From assembly GCA_947458415.1 (NCBI GenBank), contig CANGZG010000013.1, positions 1-22,593 on the forward strand: DNA of 22,593 nucleotides, in the 5' to 3' direction. A program made the translations under genes and the position numbers. This DNA comes from Comamonadaceae bacterium. Its GTDB lineage: Bacteria > Pseudomonadota > Gammaproteobacteria > Burkholderiales > Burkholderiaceae_C. This document shows, piece by piece, positions 6,639-13,289 of this stretch (position 1 is the stretch's first letter; every line of letters begins with the position of its first letter). The notes below the pieces were generated by a model. The model saw nothing but the letters and a program-made list of their open reading frames with translations, had not been told where the DNA came from and ran no database searches.

Positions 6639-7487
6639 ATGTACACCACTTTGATTTCTGCCAAGGAGTTGACACACTTTTCTGGCGACTTGCGCGTCTT
6701 TGATTGCAGCGCCGATTTAACCAACCCACCAGCGGGCCGCGAACAATTTGAATCGCAGCACATCGCAGGTGCGTTGTTCGCTGACATCAACACCGATTTG
6801 TCCAGCCACGACCCGGCCGTGGCCGTCAATGGCGGTCGCCATCCCTTGCCTTCACGCGAGCACTTTGCCCAGTGGTTGGGACGCATGGGTGTCGGGCCCA
6901 CCACCCAAGTCGTGGTGTATGACCGCCAAGGCATGAATTTTTGCGGACGCTTGTGGTGGATGCTCCAATGGTGCGGCCATGAGGCCGTGGCCGTGTTGGA
7001 TGGCGGCTTGCAAGCCTGGGTAGCGGCGGGTGGTGAACTGGCCAGCGGTGAATCACCCCCCACCCACGCCAGCCACTTCACACTGCGCCCTGCGTTGGTG
7101 ACACTGCGATTGACCGCTGAGGTGTCAGCCGACTTGGGCAAACCCTCGCAAACGGTTTTGGATGCACGCGCGCCGGCACGTTTTCGGGGCGAGACAGAGC
7201 CGTTTGACCCCGTGGCCGGTCACATCCCCGGGGCGCTCAATCGGCCATTCAACACCAACCTGGGTGCGGATGGGTTGATGAAACCCCCGGCGCAATTGCG
7301 CGCTGAATTTGAGGCGTTATTGGCTGGCCATGCAGCAGACACGGTGGTTCACCATTGCGGCAGTGGCATCAGCGCCATTCCGAATCTGCTGGCCATGGAA
7401 GTCGCCGGACTCGGACGCACTGCGCTGTATGCAGGCAGTTGGAGTGATTGGTGCAACACCCCCGGGTTGCCTTGCGCGCAAGGGTGA
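6639..7487 (+). CDS. Two-domain sulfurtransferase, 3-mercaptopyruvate sulfurtransferase-like
   Basis: A 282-residue protein with two rhodanese domains: an inactive N-terminal one (about 8-135) and a catalytic one (about 165-280). The active loop is C240-G-S-G-I-S-A. A CGSG loop is typical of 3-mercaptopyruvate sulfurtransferase (SseA type), whereas thiosulfate rhodanese has CRKG. FDCSADL and GHIPGALNRPF are family signatures. The enzyme moves sulfur from mercaptopyruvate to a thiol or cyanide acceptor. The ATG at 6639 has GAGGAA at 6624-6629 with 9-nt spacing; the in-frame TTG at 6633 is too close to it. It begins 2 nt after the transporter stop, as third gene of the operon. Confidence 0.88.
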   Translation: MYTTLISAKELTHFSGDLRVFDCSADLTNPPAGREQFESQHIAGALFADINTDLSSHDPAVAVNGGRHPLPSREHFAQWLGRMGVGPTTQVVVYDRQGMNFCGRLWWMLQWCGHEAVAVLDGGLQAWVAAGGELASGESPPTHASHFTLRPALVTLRLTAEVSADLGKPSQTVLDARAPARFRGETEPFDPVAGHIPGALNRPFNTNLGADGLMKPPAQLRAEFEALLAGHAADTVVHHCGSGISAIPNLLAMEVAGLGRTALYAGSWSDWCNTPGLPCAQG

Positions 7488-7499
7488 AAAAATGCCCTT

Positions 7500-7516
7500 T
7501 TGACAAAGCTTGTCAA
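7500..7516. repeat. Inverted repeat after the sulfurtransferase gene
   Basis: TTGACAA (7500-7506), AGC, TTGTCAA (7510-7516) is a perfect 7-bp inverted repeat 12 bp after the sulfurtransferase stop. It has no T-tract, so it may be an operator or an RNA stem rather than a terminator. Confidence 0.4.
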
Positions 7517-7576
7517 TTCAATGACGGATGGCATCGGCTTTCTGACTTCATTTCTCGTCCCTGACCCGGGTGTTTT

Positions 7577-7601
7577 CCCCTTACTTAAAGAGGGGTTTTT
7601 T
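7577..7601 (+). terminator. Intrinsic terminator of the Rieske operon
   Basis: CCCCT (7577-7581) pairs with AGGGG (7591-7595) around a 9-base loop and is followed by six T residues (7596-7601). It lies 90 bp after the sulfurtransferase stop. The rest of the 197-bp gap up to the acetamidase ATG must hold that gene's promoter, but no convincing pair of boxes was seen. Confidence 0.6.
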
Positions 7602-7684
7602 AATAACCACACAGTCATTACGATTATCGACGACATTTGCCAACGGAGTCATCTGTTCATCCTCTCATTCAATCAAGGATTGTC

Positions 7685-8938
7685 ATGTATCAAATCAAAC
7701 CAGCCGTTGCAGCCATGCTGTTGGGCGTGGCTGCCACCTGTGCGCAGGCAGACACCACCAACGTCAAAACCCAAACGATTGTGGAAGTCAAAAAGATGGG
7801 CGAGCATTGCGAAAATGACCCCAATTGCTTCAACCGTTACCACCCCGCCATCAAACCTGTGGCGCGTGCCAATCCCGGTGACCTGATTGTGGTGCACACC
7901 CGTGACGCCTTGGACGCCAAACTCAATATCAATTCCGTGCCCAAAGATGTCACCGCGATTGACACCAATCTGATTCACCCGATGACCGGCCCGATCTACA
8001 TTGAAGGTGCCAAGCGCGGCGATGTACTCGCCATCAAATTGATTGACATCAACCCAAATGAATACGGTTACACCACTTTGATTCCTGGCTTTGGCTTTTT
8101 GCCAGACATGTTCCCAGATCCCTATGTCGCCAACTGGAAATTGAACCGCTATGAAGCCGTGTCTGAACAGTTGCCCGGCGTTCGCATTCCCATGAACGGT
8201 TTCATGGGCTCGGTGGGTGTCATGCCCGGCGAAGAAGAGGTCGAAAAATGGCTGGCAAGAGAATCACAGCTTGGCGCAGCAGGCGGCGTGGCTCTGCCAC
8301 CGCAACCCATCAGTGCCCGCCCAGCGGATATTTGCGGCCCCAATGGCAGCCACAAAGACAAATGTTTGCGTACCGTGCCTCCCCGTGAAAACGGCGGCAA
8401 CATGGATGTCAAGCAAATGGTTGAAGGCACCACCTTGTTGTTGCCTTGCTATATCGACGGTTGCGGCTTCTTCATCGGTGACGTTCACTATGCGCAAGGC
8501 GATGGTGAAGTGGCTGGCACCGCGATTGAAATGGGCGCAGTGGTCACCGTCAGCACTGAAATCCGCAAAGGCATGGCTTCCATCGTGAAGCAACCCATGT
8601 TTGAAGGTGGCTCACAAATCAAGAAGTTGGAGCCTGACAGCTTCCACGCCGTGGTCGGGTATCCGCTGAAAAAAGCGGGCGAAGTGCCGCCACAGTGGGC
8701 TTACCTGGACAGCGAAAAAATCAAGCCTTTGACCAACCTGTCGAATGATTTGACTTTGGCAGCACGCAATTCCATGATCGCCATGATCGACTGGTTGCGG
8801 GTCACCAAAGGCCTGAGCAATGAGCAAGCCCTGGTGATTGCCAGCGTGGCCTGTGACCTGCGCATCAGCAACGTGGTCGATGTGCCCAACTACGCCGTGA
8901 CCACCATCTGTCCGATGGACATCTTCGGCAAGAAATAA
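7685..8938 (+). CDS. Exported acetamidase/formamidase family protein
   Basis: A 417-residue protein of the FmdA/AmdA family (PF03069), which hydrolyses short amides to ammonia and the acid. The core HYAQGDGEVAGTAIEMGA (about 268-285) and the early GDLIVVHTRDALD are family motifs. It has an N-terminal signal peptide with likely cleavage AQA|D after residue 22, so it works in the periplasm, unlike the classical cytosolic enzymes. A cysteine pair at 42 and 48 (CENDPNC), others in the ICGPNGSHKDKC loop (217, 227), and C255/C260 suggest disulfides. The ATG at 7685 follows AAGGA with short spacing. Upstream in-frame starts would ruin the signal peptide. The true substrate is unproven. Confidence 0.88.
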   Translation: MYQIKPAVAAMLLGVAATCAQADTTNVKTQTIVEVKKMGEHCENDPNCFNRYHPAIKPVARANPGDLIVVHTRDALDAKLNINSVPKDVTAIDTNLIHPMTGPIYIEGAKRGDVLAIKLIDINPNEYGYTTLIPGFGFLPDMFPDPYVANWKLNRYEAVSEQLPGVRIPMNGFMGSVGVMPGEEEVEKWLARESQLGAAGGVALPPQPISARPADICGPNGSHKDKCLRTVPPRENGGNMDVKQMVEGTTLLLPCYIDGCGFFIGDVHYAQGDGEVAGTAIEMGAVVTVSTEIRKGMASIVKQPMFEGGSQIKKLEPDSFHAVVGYPLKKAGEVPPQWAYLDSEKIKPLTNLSNDLTLAARNSMIAMIDWLRVTKGLSNEQALVIASVACDLRISNVVDVPNYAVTTICPMDIFGKK

Positions 8939-8959
8939 TTCTTTCTGGACCTGCCCCAA

Positions 8960-8987
8960 AGAGCGAGTTAACCTCGCTCTTTTTTTT
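8960..8987 (+). terminator. Strong intrinsic terminator after the acetamidase gene
   Basis: AGAGCGAG (8960-8967), loop TTAAC, CTCGCTCT (8973-8980), then seven more T residues (8981-8987). It ends only 17 bp before the next ATG (9005), leaving no room for a separate promoter between. Confidence 0.9.
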
Positions 8988-9004
8988 GCCAACGCCATTC
9001 TCTT

Positions 9005-9583
9005 ATGCACAGACGATTTTTCTTGACGCAACTCAGCTTCATGGGTTCCATGCTAGCGGTTGCCACCACCAGTGCGTGGGCGCACACGCCTTACCGCTTC
9101 TGGAATGTTTTTCGCAAACGCAACATGCAAATCTTGACCTCGCTAGAGGATGTGCCGGGTGACGACACTGGCGAAGCTTGGGTGACTGTGCTGCGCGAAA
9201 AATTGCCACTGAGCCGAGCCATGGTGAGCAGAGCGCACAAAATGACGCGAACCGCCAGTTTGCTCAAAACCAACCAAGTCAAATTGGCCGTGCTGTCTCA
9301 TGCGCATGCAGAACAAATGGTGTCAGGCGCTGCACCCTTCGAAGAGTTTGGGCCGATGGACTTGCAAGTGTTGGTCGACAACGGCAAACACCTGCTGGTG
9401 GCGCGCACCGACTTGCCGCTCTACCATGGCTATTTGGTGACCATGGCGTTGATGGAGGCTGCCGATGCCTTAGCGCTTCTCAAACCTGCCATTGCCCGTT
9501 TCAATATGCCTCTTCACCCCGGCGCGAAAGCCTATTTTTCTGGTGAAAAGTTGGAACCGCCGCCAACGCCTGCTGAACCATGA
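9005..9583 (+). CDS. Small Tat-signal exported protein, function unknown
   Basis: 192 residues. The N-terminus MHRRFFLTQLSF fits a twin-arginine motif (RRFFL), followed by a hydrophobic stretch and cleavage AWA|H after residue 26, giving a mature protein starting with His27. The body (MQILTSLED... AVLSHAHAEQMVSG... DLQVLVDNGKHLLVARTDLP) faintly resembles periplasmic solute-binding subunits of the TAXI type, but it is much shorter and this is not established. The tail is proline-rich (EPPPTPAEP). There is no clear Shine-Dalgarno at 9005; the start is chosen because it gives a full export signal. Its stop overlaps the next ATG (ATGA), so it is the first gene of a three-gene unit. Confidence 0.75.
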   Translation: MHRRFFLTQLSFMGSMLAVATTSAWAHTPYRFWNVFRKRNMQILTSLEDVPGDDTGEAWVTVLREKLPLSRAMVSRAHKMTRTASLLKTNQVKLAVLSHAHAEQMVSGAAPFEEFGPMDLQVLVDNGKHLLVARTDLPLYHGYLVTMALMEAADALALLKPAIARFNMPLHPGAKAYFSGEKLEPPPTPAEP

Positions 9584-10308
9584 AACAGCGTGTTTGCTTT
9601 TGGCGCATGGGTGTCGTGGGTTGTTTCATGGCCGTGTGGTGCTGCGCCAGTGCTTGGGCACATGACTCGATCACCACAGAAGCACGCCAACGCTTCATGC
9701 AGACGTTACTGCAAACACAAAGCGTGCTGACTTCTTCCACCTCTTCGCTTGAGAAAGCCAAAGCACACTTCCAACTTGGCACCACCTTGGACAGCATCCG
9801 CGATTTGTTCAACGAAGACATCCAAAGCCATGGCGCGATCAACGGCTTGGAGTCAAACGCTTTGCTGAGTGAACTCTCGCGCGCTGGCCTTGCCCTGCTC
9901 AAATCCGAAAAGATCGGCACGTACCTGTCGCCCCTGCATCACTATCGCCTGGCACTCGAATTGGACCCCAAGGCCATGCATGCGACCGAGGCCAAATACC
10001 GTTTGTTCAAAAACCAGTTTTACGACAGCTTTACCGACAACCCTCTCAAGCCTCTGTCACAAACCCGCGATGAATTGGGCAAGTTGCTGCAGATGGGCGA
10101 GACTTTGCTCAAATCCAAAGAACCCTTTGTCAACCAAGAAGAAGTGAAGTTCATTCAAGCCATCCATACCCTGCAAGCCATCGATCAACAATTGCTCTCA
10201 GCCGCAGAGGGGCGAAAAAAATTCAAGCAACTGATGACCGACTTGCGCAATGCTTATCCACAAAGTCTCAAGCCTTTGACACTTGAGGCCTTGGGTGCTG
10301 CGTATTGA
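9580..10308 (+). CDS. Exported alpha-helical protein, function unknown
   Basis: 242 residues with a signal peptide (cysteine-rich hydrophobic core MGVVGCFMAVWCCASAWA) and cleavage AWA|H after residue 27, so the mature form starts with His28. The remainder is charged and helical. One stretch, LHHYRLALELDPKAMHATEAKYRLF (about 119-143), reads like a TPR-type helix pair. No enzyme motif was recognised. Its ATG overlaps the previous stop by 4 nt, and the next gene starts 10 nt after its stop. It is probably a periplasmic partner of the membrane protein that follows. Confidence 0.75.
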   Translation: MKQRVCFWRMGVVGCFMAVWCCASAWAHDSITTEARQRFMQTLLQTQSVLTSSTSSLEKAKAHFQLGTTLDSIRDLFNEDIQSHGAINGLESNALLSELSRAGLALLKSEKIGTYLSPLHHYRLALELDPKAMHATEAKYRLFKNQFYDSFTDNPLKPLSQTRDELGKLLQMGETLLKSKEPFVNQEEVKFIQAIHTLQAIDQQLLSAAEGRKKFKQLMTDLRNAYPQSLKPLTLEALGAAY

Positions 10309-10318
10309 AACATCCAGC

Positions 10319-11461
10319 ATGAACGCTTTCTCCAACATGCTGAAGGGGTTAGTTGCAAGTTTGTTTTTGTCAATGCCTGCACTGGCACACCAAACAGGTA
10401 ACAGTTACCTTGTCATCACCGAGAGCAATGGGCGGCTACAAGTCGAGATTGATTTCATTGTGCGCGACTTGGGCAATCTATTACAAGCTCCCACACCCAC
10501 TGATGCACCTGCACCCACCCCTGAGCAGTTGCAGTCCATGCAACCGGCCATTGCCCAAGTCATTCAAGCGTCACTTGAAGTGCAACAGAATGCACAAACG
10601 CAGCCCTTGGAATTTGTGTCTCAGTCAGTGGTGTTACACAACGATGGTCTGTATGTGCGCCAGCGTTTTACCAGCCCGAGCATGGCGTCACCCCTCCAAT
10701 TTGTGGTGGTGCGTTATGGCTTTTTCAACCAAAACGACAAGCTAGGGCGTGCTTTTTTCAAGCTGCAGCTGGGCAAAGATGAAATCTCATCGGTATTTGA
10801 TTCAAGCACGCCAATCCAACGCTTTGTCTTGGGCGAATCAAAGCGCTGGTCCACCATCGGGTTGTTTACCCAGGAAGGTGCCTGGCACATCTGGGGCGGA
10901 CCAGACCATTTGCTGTTTTTGTTGACCCTGTTGCTGCCTGGACTGATGCTGCTACACCGCACCACAGGCACTGGTACAGGCAATGTCACTGAACGCAACG
11001 GCACCAAGACAGCCGCATTGTTTGCACTCAAAGTCATTACCGCCTTCACCTTGGCCCATTCCATCACATTGCTTGCTTCGGTCCTTGATGTGATCACCTT
11101 GCCATCTCGCTGGATTGAATCGGCGATTGCCTTGTCCATCATGCTTTCAGCCGGCTTGAATCTGCAAACACGGATTCAATGGAGCCCATGGAAGCTGGCG
11201 TTCATTTTTGGTCTGGTCCACGGCATGGGCTTTGCCAATGGCTTGCGTGACTTGGGTTTGTCGCAAACATACTTCATCGAAACCGTGCTGGCATTCAATG
11301 TCGGCGTTGAATTGGGCCAGATTGCAGCGGTGGTCGCGGTGGGTATGCCATTGATCCTGCTGGCAAAAACAGCCAGGACCCAACAGCTCATCATGACCTG
11401 TGGTTCATGGGGTGTGCTGGTGATTTCAGGTGTCTGGCTGGTACAGCGGTTGATGGCTTGA
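10319..11461 (+). CDS. HupE/UreJ-type membrane protein with periplasmic N-terminal domain
   Basis: 380 residues of the HupE_UreJ_2 family. A signal peptide (cleavage ALA|H after residue 23) leads into a beta-rich periplasmic domain (about 24-180) containing a proline/threonine linker (57-70). About six to seven membrane helices follow. Conserved polar residues in the helices are H190 and D196-H197 (HIWGGPDHLLF), H247 (LAHSITL), H301 (LVHGMGFANG) and E331 (VELGQ). This histidine pattern is typical of the family and suggests metal handling. HupE itself is a nickel permease, but the metal here is unknown. The ATG at 10319 is preferred over the upstream in-frame TTG at 10283 because it gives a normal signal peptide. 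The Shine-Dalgarno is poor, consistent with coupling to the gene 10 nt upstream. Confidence 0.85.
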   Translation: MNAFSNMLKGLVASLFLSMPALAHQTGNSYLVITESNGRLQVEIDFIVRDLGNLLQAPTPTDAPAPTPEQLQSMQPAIAQVIQASLEVQQNAQTQPLEFVSQSVVLHNDGLYVRQRFTSPSMASPLQFVVVRYGFFNQNDKLGRAFFKLQLGKDEISSVFDSSTPIQRFVLGESKRWSTIGLFTQEGAWHIWGGPDHLLFLLTLLLPGLMLLHRTTGTGTGNVTERNGTKTAALFALKVITAFTLAHSITLLASVLDVITLPSRWIESAIALSIMLSAGLNLQTRIQWSPWKLAFIFGLVHGMGFANGLRDLGLSQTYFIETVLAFNVGVELGQIAAVVAVGMPLILLAKTARTQQLIMTCGSWGVLVISGVWLVQRLMA

Positions 11462-11473
11462 GTCGCTTTTAAA

Positions 11474-11491
11474 GGCGCATGCATTTGCGCC
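11474..11491. terminator. Hairpin between convergent HupE-like and ZIP genes
   Basis: GGCGCA (11474-11479), 6-base loop, TGCGCC (11486-11491). It lies in the 41-bp gap between convergent genes. On the minus strand it is followed by TTTAAAA, so it may end the ZIP transcript. On the plus strand there is no T-run. Confidence 0.45.
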
Positions 11492-11502
11492 AGCAAACCC
11501 AT

Positions 11503-12330
11503 TCAATGGACATGCATCAACTGTGTGGCCAATGTGACCAAGCCGATACCTCCCAACAGCCACAGCACTTGCATGCTGGTGGCTGAGGCCGACAAGCGCT
11601 TTTGCAGTTGAGGAATCAAATCGGCCAAGGCCACATACACGTAACTGCTGCTGGCAATCACCAGCATGTAAGGCAACCAGTCTTCATGGCCTTCAATCAA
11701 GAAAAAACCCAACAAACCGCCCACGACGGTGACGCCACCTGCCAAACACAACTTGAGCAGCGCGGCGCGGCCCCGGCCAAAGCCACGTTGCAAGACCGCC
11801 AAGTCACCCATGTGGTGAGGCGTCTCATGGGCCAGCACAGCCAATGACGCAGCCACGCCCAAACTGAAATTGGTCATGAACGCGGCGGCGACCAAGATGC
11901 CGTCACCAAACGCGTGCACGCTGTCTCCCGCCAGCACTGCCCAGCTGCCAGCAAACCCCTGCGGGCTTTGGCTGTTTGAATCGTCTGCGTGGTGGTGGTG
12001 CGCATGGTCGTGTGTATCGCCATGTATGGCATGGTGATGGCCTTCACCGTGTTCGTGTCCGTGGTGCCATAACTCCGCTTTGTCGAGCAAAAAGAAAAAC
12101 ACCAAGCCACCCAGCAAGGTCATGAACAACAACTGCGGTGTGATGTCGGACTCAAAGGCTTCGGGCAACAAATGCATGAACGCCGTGGCCAATAACGCGC
12201 CAGCGGCCAAACTGAGCAAATGCTGTGTGAACCGTGTCATCAATGCACGCGCCAACAAAGCGGCCAACAACACACTGCCCACACCAGCACTCAGGGTGCC
12301 CGCCACGATGGCTAACAAAATCAAACTCAT
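11503..12330 (-). CDS. ZIP family metal transporter
   Basis: 275 residues, about eight membrane helices. Helix 4 carries DSVHAFGDG (136-144) and helix 5 carries HETPHHMGD (168-176). These are the metal-binding motifs of the ZIP family, which imports zinc and other divalent metals. A long histidine-rich loop (89-114, about 14 histidines) lies between helices 3 and 4 and probably senses or buffers metal. The start at 12330 is 7 nt after the stop of the hydrolase gene, so the two form an operon. It faces the HupE-like gene tail to tail. The metal cannot be decided from sequence. Confidence 0.92.
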   Translation of the reverse strand: MSLILLAIVAGTLSAGVGSVLLAALLARALMTRFTQHLLSLAAGALLATAFMHLLPEAFESDITPQLLFMTLLGGLVFFFLLDKAELWHHGHEHGEGHHHAIHGDTHDHAHHHHADDSNSQSPQGFAGSWAVLAGDSVHAFGDGILVAAAFMTNFSLGVAASLAVLAHETPHHMGDLAVLQRGFGRGRAALLKLCLAGGVTVVGGLLGFFLIEGHEDWLPYMLVIASSSYVYVALADLIPQLQKRLSASATSMQVLWLLGGIGLVTLATQLMHVH

Positions 12331-12337
12331 TGCAACA

Positions 12338-13228
12338 TCATTTCATTGTTTCGAACCAGCGCAACATGCGTTGCCAACCGTCTTTGGCTTCTGTTTCGCG
12401 GTAACTTGGGCGGTAATCGGCATGGAATGCATGCGGTGCGTTCGCATACACATGAATCTGGCTGCGCTGGGCTTGCGCATTTCCGCCGCGCAATGCGGTT
12501 TTCATTTTCTCGACCGCATCCATGGGAATGCCTGTGTCTGCACCACCGTACAAACCCAGCACGGGCGCTTTGAGTTGTGAAACCAAGTCAATCGCGTGCT
12601 GGGGGGTCAATGCCGACACGGGGCCGGTCAATCTGCCGTACCAAGCCACACCGGCTTTGACACTCGGGTTATGGGCGGCATACAGCCAAGTGATGCGACC
12701 GCCCCAGCAAAAACCGGTGATGCCCAACTGAGACACATCGCCCCCTTGTGTGCGGGCCCATGCCACGCACGCATCCAAGTCGCCCATGACTTGTTCATCT
12801 GGAACTTTGGACACGACCTCGGCAATCAACTTGCCCATCTCTGCATAACTGCTGGGGTCACCTTGACGCAACATCAACTCGGGCGCCAACGCCATGTAGC
12901 CTTGGTGCGCCAAACGCCGCGTGATGTCTGCGATGTACTCATGCACGCCAAAAATTTCAGACACCACCAACACCACCGGGCACTGGGTCTTGCCCATCGG
13001 CATGCTGCGGTACACCGGCATTTGAAAACCGTTGACATTGACCATGACTTCACCGCACACCAATCCTTCGCTGCTGGTGCGCACCGCGGTTTGCGCTGAC
13101 AACGGCAAACACGACGCCGCGTAACCCACCCCTAACGCCGTCTTTAACCATGCACGTCGGTCAGTGGTTTCAAAGGTTTTGGCGGGCGCCAACAACGCCG
13201 TTGCATCCTGGATCAGTGAATCGTTCAT
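12338..13228 (-). CDS. Exported dienelactone hydrolase family protein
   Basis: 296 residues from the ATG at 13228. The N-terminal region has a twin-arginine signature (TDRRAWLKTALG, 22-33) and a hydrophobic stretch, so it is likely exported by Tat. The alpha/beta-hydrolase body has the dienelactone hydrolase triad: C174 in GFCWGG, D231 in YGGADTG and H266 in NAPHAFH. E91 in SEIFGV corresponds to the glutamate that activates the cysteine in this family. Members hydrolyse dienelactones or other esters; the substrate is unknown. It is cotranscribed with the ZIP gene from a promoter at 13261-13289. An in-frame upstream ATG at 13258 would put extra residues before the Tat motif and lies at or upstream of the predicted transcript start. 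Confidence 0.87.
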   Translation of the reverse strand: MNDSLIQDATALLAPAKTFETTDRRAWLKTALGVGYAASCLPLSAQTAVRTSSEGLVCGEVMVNVNGFQMPVYRSMPMGKTQCPVVLVVSEIFGVHEYIADITRRLAHQGYMALAPELMLRQGDPSSYAEMGKLIAEVVSKVPDEQVMGDLDACVAWARTQGGDVSQLGITGFCWGGRITWLYAAHNPSVKAGVAWYGRLTGPVSALTPQHAIDLVSQLKAPVLGLYGGADTGIPMDAVEKMKTALRGGNAQAQRSQIHVYANAPHAFHADYRPSYRETEAKDGWQRMLRWFETMK

Positions 13229-13260
13229 AAGCTCGCATGCCACAGTGAAGACAGCCAAGG

Positions 13261-13289
13261 ATTATGCGCTGTCACTTTGTCTTGCTCAA
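13261..13289 (-). promoter_or_regulatory. Promoter of the hydrolase-ZIP operon
   Basis: On the minus strand TTGAGC (13289 to 13284) and CATAAT (13266 to 13261) are separated by 17 bp. The -35 box overlaps the polA stop codon (13286-13288). The predicted transcript start is near 13254, leaving a short leader to the ATG at 13228. Confidence 0.5.

Noticed and set aside
7500..7516. Palindrome as the terminator of the Rieske operon
   Set aside because: It has no T-tract, and a better hairpin with six T residues lies at 7577-7601.
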